This document shows, piece by piece, positions 1-32,095 of a stretch of DNA of 64,000 nt. Below the pieces are notes generated by a model, which was given only the letters and a program-made list of their open reading frames with translations, had not been told where the DNA came from and made no database searches. Made by a program: the position numbers and the translations under genes. Positions within the stretch are counted from its first letter, which is position 1; each line of letters starts with the position of its first letter. Location of the stretch: NCBI GenBank assembly GCA_963971535.1, contig OZ020593.1, positions 12,267,500-12,331,499 of the forward strand. Reading direction: 5' to 3'. The DNA comes from Notolepis coatsorum. Taxonomy: Eukaryota; Chordata; Actinopteri; Aulopiformes; Paralepididae.

Positions 1-398
1 GGGGCTTTTTTTTGTGTTTCTGACCCCCCACCCCCCCTCTTCTGGGCCCTTTAGGGGTATTTTCAATTTTTTTTATTTTTACATAATATGAAAGTACTGG
101 TTCATACCTTCAAAATAAGCCATCACTTGTACAAATCAGGCAGATACTTTTCAATCTATGTCTTATGAATCATGCTCATAACACACAACTCATTTCTGAG
201 CTATGGCGCTTCAAAGAAACCGTAACCTTTTATATAAAGGAAAAATATAGTTACTACTATAGTACACGTCATTATTCTATCTCATCGTGAATCCAAACAA
301 AGTGATTTTCAGGCGCCGTGAACCGAACGTAAGTCTGGAGGAAACGTATTTTGAATGTCTGTAAAAACCAAATCACAGGCCCCCTGCCGCTTTCTATT

Positions 399-935
399 CT
401 ATTCCATTGAGAATAGAATAGAAGGCTTTATTGTCATTCTACACAATACAATGAAATTAGGATACAAGATACAAGATTCCTTTATTGCCACACAACCAGG
501 TGGGTGGTATTTGTGATCGGTACAGAGTGTAATAAGCTCTCCAGTAGATAAAACTGGAACATAGATACATTTACCCCCCCCCCCCCCCCCCCCTTCCCAG
601 CAATGGATACATAATACAGCACAACATGACACAATAAATACATAAATACAGCACAGCACAACATAAACACACGGAAGAGTCTAGTCCATCAGGTCAGGAG
701 CTTGGTTAGTGTAAAGGGGGGGAGGGGGAGAGGGGGGGCTAGCCAAGGGAGTTCAGGGTCCGAATGGCGTTTGGGAAGAAGCTGTCCTTGAAGCGGGTGG
801 TTTTTGAGAGGATGGACTTGAAGCTCCTACTTGAGGGCAGGGGCTGAAACAGGGGGTGTGCTGGGTGTGAGGGGTCCTTTGCAATTTTTCTGGCGCGGGT
901 GATTGTGCCACTCCTGATCAGTGCAGTTAAAAACA
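399..935 (-). repeat. Dispersed retroposon-like repeat, with poly-C run
   Basis: Contains the ggctttattgtcattctacacaata and aagattcctttattgccaca type of sequence, then the gggaagaagctgtccttga block, shared in part with 9290-9780, 22600-22925, 31125-31360, 46195-46330 and 47945-48245. A run of about 22 C's lies near 573-594. No domain is recognisable, and the short open frames here are not genes. Positions 1-398 show nothing I can assign. Confidence 0.5.
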
Positions 936-956
936 AAATAAACAGGACAACTACGA

Positions 957-2075
957 TACATATTCATCATTCACTCCATACTAGACATATCATTCTCTCC
1001 ATACTACACATATCATTCACTCCATACTAGACATATCATTCACTCCATACTACACACATCATTCACTCCATACTACACATATCATTCATTCACTCCATAC
1101 TAGACATATCATTCATTCACTCCATACTAGACATATCATTCATTCACTCCATACTAGACATATCATTCATTCACTCCATACTAGACATATCATTCATTCA
1201 CTCCATACTAGACATATCATTCATTCACTCCATACTAGACATATCATTCATTCACTCCATACTAGACATATCATTCACTACATACTACACACATCATTCA
1301 CTCCATACTACACATATCATTCACTCCATACTACACACATCATTCACTCCATACTACACACATCATTCACTCCATACTACACATATCATTCACTCCATAC
1401 TACACACATCATTCACTCCATACTACACACATCATTCACTCCATACTACACACATCATTCACTCCATACTACACATATCATTCACTCCATACTACACACA
1501 TCATTCACTCCATACTACACACATCATTCACTCCATACTACACATATCATTCACTCCATACTACACATATCATTCACTCCATACTACACACATCATTCAC
1601 TCCATACTACACACATCATTCACTCCATACTACACATATCATTCACTCCATACTACACACATCATTCACTCCATACTACACACATCATTCACTCCATACT
1701 ACACATATCATTCACTCCATACTACACATATCATTCACTCCATACTACACATATCATTCACTCCATACTACACATATCATTCACTCCATACTACACACAT
1801 CATTCACTCCATACTACACATATCATTCACTCCATACTACACATATCATTCACTCCATACTACACATATCATTCACTCCATACTACACATATCATTCACT
1901 CCATACTACACACATCATTCACTCCATACTACACATATCATTCACTCCATACTACACATATCATTCACTCCATACTACACATATCATTCACTCCATACTA
2001 CTCACATCATTCACTACATACTACTCATATCATTCACTACATACTACACATATCATTCACTCCATACTACACTAC
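957..2075. repeat. 23-bp minisatellite, about 1.1 kb
   Basis: About 48 copies of cattcactccatactacaca plus cat/tat, with a 27-bp variant (attcattcactc) grouped at 1085-1280 and the tacacacat and tacacatat variants interspersed. Lies in an slc4a4 intron. A stray unit reappears at 2352, beyond the next element, showing that the element inserted at the array edge. Confidence 0.95.
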
Positions 2076-2094
2076 TACTAAAATAAACGACTAC

Positions 2095-2351
2095 GACTAT
2101 TATCGGCCGACCGATATTATCGGCCGATATCGGCAGTAAAATGTGATATCGGAAAATATCGGTATCCGTTTAAAAAAAGAAAAAAACAATAACAATATTT
2201 GTTATATATTTATATCCAGTGAAATGATTAGTTACCTGAAATTATTCCGTTTTTTGGGGTGGGAAACCCTGCATATATCGGTATCGGAAATTAAGAGTTG
2301 GACAATATCGGAATATCGGTATCGGTAAAAAAGCCAATATCGAGCATCCCT
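2095..2351. mobile_element. hAT-like non-autonomous element fragment (ATCGG-rich family)
   Basis: Rich in tatcggccgatatcggc and ending aagccaatatcgagcatccc ta. The same right end occurs at 25545-25854, and the left sequence at 19998-20065. The left terminus is not clear. Confidence 0.6.
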
Positions 2352-2707
2352 AATTCACTCCATACTACACATAGCATGTCATTTCTAAAAGTAATTAAAA
2401 GTGCAGGTCCGTATAGAACGGATATAAAAAGTGCAAAAGATATCAATATGATATAAAAATGTCAATATAACATATCGACATGAATAGAACACATCAATGT
2501 GAGATATAGAGAGCTGATTATTGCACAGATATGATGTGTACAGTATGGGTAGTGAGATGAGGCGGGTTTGGGTTTTTCAGATCTCACGACCAAAAATCGG
2601 CGCTGTGCACCTTAACCATTCAGTTCCCTCTCTTAACCACCGCTGTGCTGAACCTGTCCGGACCGACGGGACCCGTCTACCAGTAGTGGTCTTACAGTAG
2701 TGGTCCA
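2352..2707. other. Intronic DNA without recognisable feature
   Basis: One leftover minisatellite unit, then AT-rich sequence. No coding match or known element seen. Confidence 0.5.
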
Positions 2708-3113
2708 CAGGGTTCGCACAAGGTCCTTGAAGTGCTTAAAGTGCTTGATTTTTGACCCCAAAAAAGTCGAGGCCTGGAATTCCTTGAAAACAGCCCATTT
2801 TCTTTACAAGGTGCTTAAAAAGTCCTTGAAATTAAAATCAACCATTCGCATTGAATGTTTTGTTCATCCATGATCAAATTGTTCTGAATCAAGAAATCAA
2901 TTATTTTTTATCAAATTTGACGAATCGCTGTCTCGCCAACTGCTTTTCCTCATTTTTTCGCGTGTGACGCTCTAGCTGGCAAGCAGGCCAAGAAGATGCT
3001 TAAAAGAAAACAGCATTTAAAAGTGAATTATATCCTTCGAGCATTAAAAATAGTGCTTGGAAAAGTACTTAAAAGTCCTTGAATTTCATTTTGCAATGTC
3101 TGTGGGAACCCTG
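2708..3113. mobile_element. hAT-like element with CAGGGTT ends
   Basis: Begins cagggttcgcacaaggtcct and ends caatgtctgtgggaaccctg; the ends are short inverted repeats (CAGGGTTC/GAACCCTG). A second copy with internal deletions lies at 23729-24041. The phrase ccttgaa...cttgaaattaaaatcaacca is shared by both. Confidence 0.75.
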
Positions 3114-5134
3114 GTGCAGAACCTCTTGCGAGTCACAGAACAAGGTTCCGTCCCCCCCCCCGTCCCCCCCCGACACAAAGCCCCTGTAATCCTGGTCTAA
3201 ACGCCGTGTGTAATGCTCACCTCGTAGCAAAGCCCATAAGGAGCAGATACCACCCGAAACCCAGACGCAGTCATTCTTTGAGATTACTTTACCTTAACGT
3301 ACCTTCAGCCTGGGCCTGGGCGCGGAGGAAGAGGGGGGCGAGGCCGGGCCGCTGGCGGGGATATGTGCATCAAATAACGGCCTGATTATAGGGGGGGGGG
3401 GGGGGGGGGGGGTGGCGAGAACACAGAGGGGCCTTATAGTTAGGAGTACAGACAGAGCTTTGTGCGGCGACGGGGGACTTACTTGTAACGATGCACCACT
3501 CCTCGCTGCCAAGACTTATTACACGTGTAACAGAGTAAGCGTTGGTAAATTAAGTATTGCTTCTGTCCTATTTTTTCTTTTCTTTTTTTCCTCTGACATG
3601 GTACAAAAGACGTCGTCTGGCCTGTCTGTTATGTGTTACATATACATTTAGTCATTTAGCTGATGCTTTTATCCAAAGAGACTTACAAGTTCTGTACGAC
3701 AAGTCATCAGGAAGGGCACAACTCTTATCAGCTGAGTAACAATGTTCATCAAAGCATTTTTTTTTTCATTTCAGATAATGGTGTTATAGTGGTAGTAGTA
3801 GTTTTCCATTCAGTCATCACACACGATACAATATTATGCACAATCATTCCAAACTGTCGACGGTCTTTGATTCGGTCAGTGATTGAAAAGGTACAGGCTT
3901 GGAGCATAATGCTTATATATGCCTTGCCTTGTCCTATATTCTTATCATTAAGCCTTGCTCCAAAACAAAACAAAACAAAGATTATCCACATTTTTAACCC
4001 TCAATAGCTCTAACAAACGATTTTCTTGAAAACCAAAAGTGAATGACTCGATCTTAAATTGACATCAGCGTTGTTCCACAAGTTAACCCCAAATGTGTGT
4101 GGTCATAGTAATCAGCCTTGTTAATGCTCCAAATGATTATATCAATATAATACTTTTCTCATTACTTTTCTCCTCTGTGCTGATCAAAGTTTCATTTCAA
4201 ATCAAATAAGACGACCTGAGGTAAAAGTTCAGCCAGCCTTCATTTTATATATGGTTTATTTTAATTAAAATTGTTTTAATTCTATCTCTCTTGCTAACAA
4301 AAGCCATGATCGTGGACCCTGATATTTCACTAATAATCAGAATAATAGATATCGGAATAAAAACGAGTCTCCAGTCTTTGCTGCAGCTCTAGGAAAATGA
4401 GTGGACTGTTAATAGATCTCTCCCTTCATCTGTAGTTCATGCAGCTGTGGTCTCCGTGAACAAAGCCTTCTAATATATATGTCTCTCTCTCTGACGAAGC
4501 GGGGTTTCAGAATTTTAAGCAGCAGTTTAAAAAAAGGAAACATCGGTAACCAAAACTAGCTTAGCGTCGTACAGAGTTATATGGGTTATATGAAGGTGTA
4601 TAAGTAGGTATATAGAAGAATAAATGCAGGTTTATTTAGACAGATATGGATATATACATATGCAGTAAATATATAGTTGTGATTTATATGGTACGTATAT
4701 ACAAACTGAGTCACCAAAGAAGAGCCTGAGTCGAGTCCCCGTTACCCTAGTCCGAGTCCGAGTCCAAGTCATCAAGGTTGAGTCCACTCCACTCTGGCAG
4801 TCAAAGAGCTTTCACCCATGGGTGTAGAGACTAATGGGGATCCATTAAATAAACAAATAAACAAAGCTGACATACAAATAAAAAAAAAGGTCTACAATTA
4901 ATTAAACATATATGACACAGCAGGTCACCGTTTCAAAAGGGAGTTTATTTACTTTGTGACACAATAGCCAAACAAATGCACTAGCCATCAACATATTATG
5001 TCAAATGAATAGGGCCTATTCATTTTAAATGCCACATTAAATATCTATAAAAAAAACTGTCCAAATATGTTGGTTTATTCGTTAAAATACGTTATTTTCT
5101 TCCTTTACCTGCTCTTCTCACTCTCTATAAAACT
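3114..5134. other. Intronic DNA, mostly unassigned
   Basis: Contains a G run near 3390-3411, the 3640-3740 segment ttagtcatttagctgatgct (a fragment shared with 30450-30560 and 60830-60930) and AT-rich DNA. The short open frames overlap low-complexity sequence, and I see no gene. Confidence 0.45.
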
Positions 5135-5569
5135 TTGTTTGAACCCCTCATTAATTACTGTAATGCCATCTCAAGAAACTTGAAAGCTTGCAAAAGAAAA
5201 TACTACGAGTTGTGTCATGGTCTGGGTTTAATAACGCCCACACGTCCTCTATTCCATCGCTTTGGTCTCCTGAGGCTCGCTGATTTTAATGTCCACCAAA
5301 ATGCTTCAATGATGTATCAAGTTGTGTATAACATGAATCACAGACTGTCTGAGCTTGTCCCAGTCTGCCATCCCCTGCACATTCATAACACTAGGAATAG
5401 GCATCTTATCTTTGGCAAGAGGAGAAAGCGCAAACGTGCCAGCCTAGCATGTATAGCGTGCAGGAGCCCGCAGATCTGGAACCAGCTCGACGAGAGTCTG
5501 AAACTGTCCAAATCCATCTCCACCTTCAAAAAATCACTGAAACAGGATTTACTCAAATCGTATCTCTAA
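5135..5569 (+). pseudogene. LINE reverse-transcriptase C-terminal remnant
   Basis: Open frame of 144 codons ending SPQIWNQLDESLKLSKSIST then FKKSLKQDLL. The xxWNxLP-like motif followed by ST.FK..LK..L is the usual C terminus of L2/Rex-type non-LTR ORF2 proteins. No RT core is present, so it is a 5'-truncated copy, here in an slc4a4 intron. Confidence 0.7.
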
Positions 5570-5758
5570 ATAGTAACCATACTTGGGAATATTATTTGTC
5601 TGTATGTATGTACGTAGGTAGGTATGTAAGCCTATCCATGTTATATGTTTTGTTTGCCTCTGTTTGTGATCAGGCTCCCTCCAAAAGCTTTAGATAGCTT
5701 CTTGGGAGACCTGGCACACAACAACCCAATTCCGATGATGATGATGATATTTATTGTA

Positions 5759-5912
<154 letters not shown>

Positions 5913-6400
5913 GTGAATAAATTCAAATTACAAAAAAATAAATAACAATGTCCAAGTCGAGTCTGAAAATCAGTCCAGGACCAGAGTACTACAACACTGG
6001 CTGGAGGCAGTGTAGGCCGGATCTTTCTGGACACGTCAAACGAGTGATGTTCAGATGACGTGCTTTGGTCCACGTGAACATATGATGAACACGGCTCAGC
6101 TCCGTTTAGTGTCCGTGTAAGCGCTTGATTTGAAATGTCCAATCTGAACCATTTCAATCGGATTGTGGAAATATTGTGTGTGTGTAACGGCAGCTTATGT
6201 GACTGGATTATGAGAATACGCACAACTCAAGAGCACAGAGCAGCTCTGTGACACGGGTTGGATCTGTGTCGAGGGGTTTATTTACGGTCGACTCGTGCTG
6301 TGTGATGCCACACTCCCTGAGCGTGGCTTTACGCTTCACTACTGGGACATTGTCATAACAACGCACCATATACCGTATTTATGTTTTAAGTCAAATAAGA
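5913..6400. other. Intronic DNA without recognisable feature
   Basis: Single-copy-looking sequence; no coding or mobile-element match seen. Confidence 0.4.
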
Positions 6401-6409
6401 AATACTAAC

Positions 6410-7165
6410 CTTCGTAATGTCTTTTACTATTATACACTTTGCTACTAAGGAATATACCTTTATATATACCTTGCCTATATTACTACCTGCTATGCTACTA
6501 TGTCTATACTACTACCTACTGTGCTAATATGTCTAAACTACTACCTACTATGTTAATATGTCTAAACTACTACCTGCTATGTTAATATGTCTAAACTACT
6601 ACCTACTATGTTAATATGTCTAAACTACTACCTACTATGTTAATGTCTAAACTACTACCTACTATGTTAATATGTCTAAACTACTACCTGCTATGTTAAT
6701 ATGTCTAAACTACTACCTACTATGTTAATATGTCTAAACTACTACCTGCTATGCTAATATGTCTATTCTACTACCTGCTATGTTAATATGTCTAAACTAC
6801 TACCTGCTATGCTAACATGTCTATATTACTACCTGCTATGTTAATATGTCTATATTACTACCTGCTATGTTAATATGTCTATACTACTACCTACTATGTT
6901 AATATGTCTAAACTACTACCTACTATGTTAATGTTTAAACTACTACCTACTATATTAATGTCTAAACTACTACCTACTATGCTAATGTATAAACTACTAC
7001 CTACTATGCTAATATATCTACTCCCTACTATGTCTATACTACTACCTTATATGCTAATATGTCTCAAATACTACATACTATGCTAATATGTCTATACTAC
7101 TACCTACTATGCTAATATGTCTATACTAGTCTACTACCTACTATGCTAATATATCTATACTACTA
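6410..7165. repeat. 27-bp minisatellite
   Basis: About 27 copies of ctatgttaatatgtctaaac tactacc with variants (tatgctaat, gtctatact). Some units lose four to five bases. The repeated Met/Leu open frame here is an artefact. Confidence 0.95.
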
Positions 7166-7403
7166 TGAACTCAAGACTGTAGCACTCAAGTTCAACACTG
7201 TTTGATGAACATTGTTACTGATCATCAGCTGCCAGTTGTACCTTCCTGCTAACTAATTTTGGATGCAACAATTTTTTTAATTAAGAAAATAGACATTGAA
7301 ATAAAAACATAAATGCCCTCCCTCCCACTCTAAAGACAATGGAAATATATAAACAAATCCAATTCCAAATCCATAAATAAACAAATCCATAAATACAAAT
7401 ATA

Positions 7404-7434
<31 letters not shown>
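7404..7434. repeat. (TTA)n microsatellite
   Basis: About ten ATT/TTA units. The flanking 7166-7850 holds nothing recognised apart from gggaagttcgttccaccgct, a fish-repeat-like phrase near 7570. Confidence 0.85.
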
Positions 7435-7851
7435 GGTGTGTGTAAAGAAATGACAAGAAATCTTCTAGGAAAAATATATAAAAAAATAATATTTACATTT
7501 TATTTAAAGAAGTGTGTTTTTTAGTAAACGGTGGAAAATTGGGCTTGTTTCATCTGTCCTGAAGTCCTGGGAAGTTCGTTCCACCGCTGTGGAGCGAGAA
7601 CAGCCTGCTTCCCCTTGATGACCCACGGGAGCTCGTGTCCAACGTGTTTTATTTTGTATTTATTGGTTTAAAATACAGAGACGGTGCATAATAAGGAACA
7701 TTTTACTGTAAATATGCCAGTTTAGCCAGGTTGGCTAATTTTCAACTGTAGTCTCTGGGGCAGGTGACATGAGCACTACAATAATTAAGACATAGTACAA
7801 TAATTAAAACACAGTAGGAATCAGTAGGTTACAATACACTAAAATACAGGA

Positions 7852-8290
7852 CGACTAGGTGGCGCAGTGGGCAAGGCGCTCGCCACCAACGCAGGAGATG
7901 CTGGGTTAGAGCCCAGCTCTCGGCGTTGCTACCAGCTTGGCTGGTCGTTCATACTAACACAATTGGCAGTATTAGGGGGCGGGAAGCTGGTGGGTGGGGA
8001 TCGGACGTTGTGGACAGCGACTCCTACAGGTTGGTTGGTGCGCCTGCGCAGTAGAATCAGGAAGCGACGGGGGCGGCGTGTCCCTCCCACGCAGACCCTC
8101 GCCGCTGAGAGATCGCGCTGTGCAGGTGAAAAGATGCGACGGCTGCCGCCTTGTGTACCGGAGGGGACACGTGATGCAAGGCTTGGTCCACATTGCAGCC
8201 GGCTTGTGGGAGGCATGGCCTAACAACGTTCGAGACAGGGGAGGGTAGAATTGGACAATACGAAAAAAATTTAAATGGGGAGAAAAAGTA
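7852..8290 (+). mobile_element. tRNA-headed SINE, family 1, copy 1
   Basis: Starts with a tRNA-like head (ggtggcgcagtgggcaaggc as box A, gggttagagccc as box B), followed by a body with acagcgactcctacaggttg and an A-rich end. The same family occurs at 11815-12297 (-), 24783-25235, 53147-53610, 56586-57045 and 63288-63762. It is not an intact tRNA gene: no acceptor-stem pairing continues past the head. Confidence 0.9.
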
Positions 8291-8511
8291 GATAAAAATA
8301 TATACATTAAAATAAATACATTAAAATACATCACAACCACTCAGTTAAAATGGTCGCACACTTGACCATCTCTCAACCATGATTTTAAGTTCGATTTAAA
8401 TTAAATGTATCTTTGATACTCCCTGAGCCGTGTTGGCAGACTGTTCCAGGTGTGGGCTGCTCTCACGGAAAAGGCTGCCTGACTAAAAGCAGACCTCCTG
8501 CTTTACCTACA

Positions 8512-8895
8512 GATATACCTGTATACCAGGTATATCTGTCAGAACTACACAGTCCCTCTAACTACAGACCTGGTATATCTGTCAGAACTACACAGTCCCC
8601 TCTAACTACAGACCTGGTATATCTGTCAGAACTACACAGTCCCTCTAACTACAGACCTGGTATATCTGTCAGAACTACAGTCCCTCTAACTACAGACCTG
8701 GTATATCTGTCAGAACTACACAGTCCCTCTAACTACAGACCTGGTATATCTGTCAGAACTACACAGTCCCTCTAACTACAGACCTGGTATATCTGTCAGC
8801 AGAACTATACAGTCCCTCTAACTACAGACCTGGTATATCTGTCAGCAGAACTACACAGTCCTCTCTGACTACAGACCTGGTATATGTGTCAGCAG
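8512..8895. repeat. 43-bp minisatellite
   Basis: About nine copies of a unit containing acctggtatatctgtcagaa, then ctacacagtccctctaacta. It ends 145 bp upstream of the first visible slc4a4 exon. Confidence 0.93.
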
Positions 8896-9040
8896 ATGCT
8901 TTCTGTTTTATGAAAGTACAGAGGGGGGGAGGAGCCAAGCCATGTGGGGATTTTATAGGTAAGGCAGGCATCTTTGAATTTAACAAGACTTTTTAGTTGA
9001 CCAGCTTTATCTCACTGTGTGTGTCGTTTGTCCCCCTCAG

Positions 9041-27889
<18,849 letters not shown>

Positions 27890-30170
27890 ACAACCCTGTC
27901 CAGCGACGGCGTCCCTCGACGCGGCAAAACACAGCGTACTCAAAATCAACCTATATTTTGTATTATTATAGTACTATTTTTTTTTATTTTGCAGCAGTCG
28001 GTTGGTGTCCCTCTGAAGTCGAGGCTTTCTAATTAAAACCCGCCGGAATCTTTTTGTTCTTTTAAAAAAAATCGGAACGCAACGGGAGGTACTACATTGC
28101 GCAAAAGCACAAGCGAGGGGGGTGCGGCTTTGATAATTGATTATCTACTCGAGTCACATGGCGAACAAAAAAGGACTCCCCGCGGTCGACTATATGCAAC
28201 ATTGAACACTGATCTCTTCTTTCACGGGGCAATATTAATTAAGCGTCCGAGTAAAGCCGTAGATTCCTAATATGTAGATTTCAGAAGACACTTCCAACGT
28301 TGTCTCAGGCTGTGAAGGTAGAGGGGGGCCGATCCCCGTTGAGACCAGAGCAAACTTTGTAAACGTTTTTGTTTCTCTTTTTATCAAAACACATCGAGTG
28401 TTAAACCCCCCCCCCCTCCTTTCCTTACCTATAGGATATGTATTATAATATTTATTAAGTCTAAGCAAATATTTTGCTGTTCGAACCTTAATCATGGCTT
28501 GATGTCCCAGCGTGTGTGAAGGCTCTTCTCTTACTATGGTTTATCTCTCCCAGGCTTTATAAAGACTCCAGTTAGGGTTCCCCGACTTCGGGGAGTCTAA
28601 ATGTACCCGACCTGTATACATATCTTAGGGGAGTCTAAATGTACCGGACCTGTGTACTGTATGTAGCTCTACCTCTTCTATGTAGGCGCCAGGCATTAAA
28701 ACATTGAAAGCATTTGTACTGATCACACACTGATTCAATTTACTGAAGGGGCACAGTGTCTATCACTTTTACGAGTTCCGTTCACTTGTCTATCACTTTT
28801 ACGAGTTCCGTTCACTTGTCTATCACTTTTACGAGTTCCGTTCACTTGTCTATCACTTTTACGAGTTCCGTTCACTTGTCTATCACTTTTACGAGTTCCG
28901 TTCACTTGTCCATCACTTTTACGAGTTCCGTTCACTTGTCTATCACTTTTACGAGTTCCGTTCAGTCTATCACTTTTACGAGTTCTGTTCACTTGTCCAT
29001 CACTTTTACGAGTTCCGTTCACTTGTCCATCACTTTTACGAGTTCCGTTCACTTGTCCATCACTTTTACGAGTTCTGTTCACACTCTTAACACTTAAGAG
29101 ATTTTTTTTTGTTCTTTTTTGTTCTTTTTTATTGTATTTTGTTTCGTGTTCAATGCGATACTGGTGATGTACAGTGTTGCGGTTTAAAAAAAATGTGATC
29201 ATGAAGTGGATTTACTTCGACGCCGTTAAACGAGATGATTTTGCAGTTTGTCAATGAGCAAATTTTTTTTGCTAACTTTTATAATGAAGTTGTAATTTTA
29301 GTATGTATTTTTTATCCAAATCAACAAATGATCACTGTGAGACGAGGCAATGTTGAGTTGTGTCTTGCATTCCTTCCTACTGCTGTGTAGTTGGTGCTCA
29401 AACGAGGACGGGCGTCGTCTGCTCACAACCGCTTAACCTTCAGCGATATCACTTAACCCCCGATGACCCACACTCTCCAAACGGTGACGATTCATCAGGC
29501 AGTTGAATCAACTCGGATGGTTGAAAGTTAAATGATCAATGCTTTTCCCCAACTCATTGCAATACATAAGTGACTTACATTTATGTCAGTCAATTCGGGG
29601 GGGCATGGTTATTGAATATCTGACTCGTAACCTGTGAATTGAATTCATCTCAGTCATGCGTAATCACAAGATGTTATACGCCACTTATTGAGGAAAAACA
29701 TGCACAATCAAATGCTGTTTTTGTTTTAAATTAATTTCAGTGAATATAAGCACTGTTTCTGAAATGCTTCTACAATCACCTTTTTTAGCGCGGCATAAAT
29801 AATGTGAAATACAAGATTGTATCAAATGAGTTGATTTTTAAACCAACGACCCCAATCACATTAGTCTTCCATGTCATACTTTTTGGTTATTAATGCGTTA
29901 TCTGTATAACTTGACTTGTTATTTTTCATACATTTTACACGAGATAAAATTTGGGCTGTTCATGTTAACTTCCATGTAACTTCCATATTCTAACTGTCAA
30001 ACTGTTTTTTTCTACAAACATTATACTCTAAAACCACCGGTTAATCAGAAAGAGATCGAGATGTCAGAACTTTGAAAATGGTATACTTTTATGGAGTAGA
30101 ATTATTTTTGGAGTGAAATAAAACTATTGAAATCGTTCTTACTTGAGAATGTTCCTTTTTGAATAAACTC
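27890..30170 (+). other. slc4a4: Probable slc4a4 3'UTR with AATAAA signals
   Basis: There is no coding sequence. The stretch holds a 30-bp minisatellite (28754-29080), AT-rich single-copy-looking DNA and two AATAAA hexamers near its end, in gagtgaaataaaac (about 30116-30121) and tttgaataaact (about 30164-30169). Those hexamers fall in a block repeated near 60.4 kb. The transcript end is inferred, not proven; an earlier end is possible. Confidence 0.5.
28754..29080. repeat. 30-bp minisatellite in the slc4a4 3'UTR
   Basis: Eleven copies of cttgtctatcacttttacga gttccgttca, very uniform (tat/cat and ccg/ctg variants; one unit lacks four bases). Both strands are open because 30 is a multiple of three; not a gene. 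Confidence 0.95.
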
Positions 30171-30845
30171 TTCTTTATAAGTGTTTACTCACCCATGATT
30201 TATGTCCTTTCAAATGACAAATAATCACAAATGACAACTATTTCATTACACAAGTTCTAAATGGTCCTATGAACAGACGTTGCATAAGAAAGCGATATAT
30301 TTAGCTCATGTTTAGAATTTATATTAGTTTTTAGAAATTCCTACTACTGAATGTCAATGTCACAAAGGGCTTTTAGACTCATTAAAATGGAGAGAGAAAA
30401 CTCACACTTAAACTTGCAACTTGGAAGATCCGTTGGAAATGAAATTAGCATTTTACATTTAGTAATTTAGCTGACTCTTTTAAACCAACGCGACTTACAA
30501 GTTGTGTACTACAAGTCAGCAGGAAGGGAAGGAACTCAGCTAAGGGTAAGTAAGATTGTTCATCAAACTGTCGAACTTGAGTGCTACAGTCTTGAGTGCA
30601 TGGTAGTATAGACATAATAATATAATATAATATATAATAGGTAGTGTGGAAGAATCCTTTTGGTTTACCCAAACAATATCTTAGTTCACACCTAAGTGAG
30701 AACTATGCTAGGCATGGACTACAGATGAAAACTAGCTCATTAGCTAATTCTGGCACATTTACATTGATGTGGAAACGGAAGATGTTGATTAATATGCTCT
30801 GTCCCTGGGTAAAAAAATAAATAAACTTAAACTTAGCTGCAAGGA
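30055..30845. repeat. Duplicated block A, copy 1
   Basis: About 790 bp nearly identical to 60425-61210 in the same orientation, from actttgaaaatggtatactt to aataaataaacttaaactta, differing by small indels. Confidence 0.93.
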
Positions 30846-31314
30846 AGCCGGTCTGTGTGATGAATTCTACCCACAGCTAGATGAATCATGCTGCTCACGC
30901 CATCTACTGGTCACAGGGGTGTAATGTTCCTGGCCTTGTCGATGACTGGGAGAGAAGTAGAACGTGCTTGAGATTTGCGTGGGTGGATGATGTAGCGGCA
31001 GCCAATCAACAGCCACAATGGTTGCTGAATGGATACCAGTGTTCTTCTGACCCATTGATACAATGTTGCATTAATAAAAGGCGATTTATTGCTCAGTTTG
31101 TTTTGTTTCCAATAAACAAACAAACAAAGATAAGATATTCCTTTATTGATCCCCTTGGGGGAAATTCAGGCATCATAGCAGCATGGGGGAGGGGAGGTAC
31201 AGGTATGGGCAGGGTAATGGAAGAAATAAATACAGGCAATACAATTATAGTACAGTAGAGAAGTAAAAATAGGCAGTGTAAACAATATAATTAACTGATT
31301 ATATGCATCTGAGC
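30846..31314. other. Intergenic DNA with retroposon-like fragment
   Basis: 31125-31310 has gatattcctttattgatccc cttgggggaaattcaggcat, a repeat also seen inverted at 21500-21530 and 42400-42425. The open frame at 30881-31258 has no recognisable domain and is absent from the other A/B copy. Confidence 0.45.
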
Positions 31315-31740
31315 AAGTAGGCAGTGTGATCACAGGTGCAGATGAGGGTCTGTCTGCCCATCATGCCCTACCTCTGTGATGGTCTATATCCCAATAATAG
31401 ACAAACAATGCAACATGAATTTACTTCAAATCAAATAACCCGACACGGTCAAAAACGTGTATGCTTCCTCCAACTAGCAACACCTAGAGTCAAACAAAAA
31501 CCCTGATTATATTGACCCCATGACCCATGACCTGTGACCCCATGACTGTGGCAAGTGGTGGGAGGTTTACAAGACAGCAGAAATAAAATATGACACACAT
31601 GGCTCTTACAGATGATGCATTTGGTGCCCTGTTCACATAAGTCAAGTTAATGTGAGTAGAGTTGATTATGGAATGTTTTTGACATTATAAATAACATCTT
31701 TAATGGACACCTGCTAGAGCACTGAGGTCAGCGAATAAAC
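31315..31740. repeat. Duplicated block B, copy 1
   Basis: Nearly identical to 59705-60145 (gtaggcagtgtgatcacagg through gctagagcactgaggtcag), same orientation. A short block C (32517-32615, tgtatctacagtgtagcctg) matches 60165-60285. Confidence 0.92.
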
Positions 31741-32095
31741 TACTCTTAGGTGTCCCGAGGTCTGGGCTAAAGACTAAGGTGATCGAGCTTTTGCGGTGGC
31801 TGCCCCCTAAATTATGGAACAGTCTTCCACTGCACATGAGGTCTGCTGCCCAGAGCCTACAGAGTCTGAAGACACAGCTAAAGACTCACCCGTTTTTATT
31901 GGAGTTCTGAGGCTCGGTACAGTAAGCCACACATCCCTGGTCGTGTCGTGATTGTTTTTTAAAATTGTATTGTAGTTTTTATGACTGTGTATACTGTATT
32001 TCTTTTAATATTTCTGTTTTTTTATTGTACAGCACTTGGTACAACTTCGGTTGATTTTAAATGTGCTATATAAATAAAGTTGACCTTGACACAGG
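31741..32095 (+). pseudogene. L2-type LINE 3' end, present only in copy 1
   Basis: Frame ...LPPKLWNSLPLHMRSAAQSL then KTQLKTHPFLLEF stop, followed by the ctatataaataaagttgacc tail: the C terminus of an L2-like ORF2. It lies between blocks B and C and is missing from the second copy. Confidence 0.75.

Noticed and set aside
957..2075. CRISPR-like array
   Set aside because: Direct repeats without unique spacers in a vertebrate intron; it is a minisatellite. The same holds for 6410-7165, 25918-26800 and 45274-45775.
7852..8290. tRNA genes at the SINE heads (also 9800, 15170, 24790, 45795, 61630)
   Set aside because: Box A and B are present but there is no complete cloverleaf, and each head continues into a dispersed SINE body.
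30881..31258. 125-codon frame in intergenic DNA
   Set aside because: No domain, absent from the parallel duplicated copy, and its end runs through a dispersed repeat.
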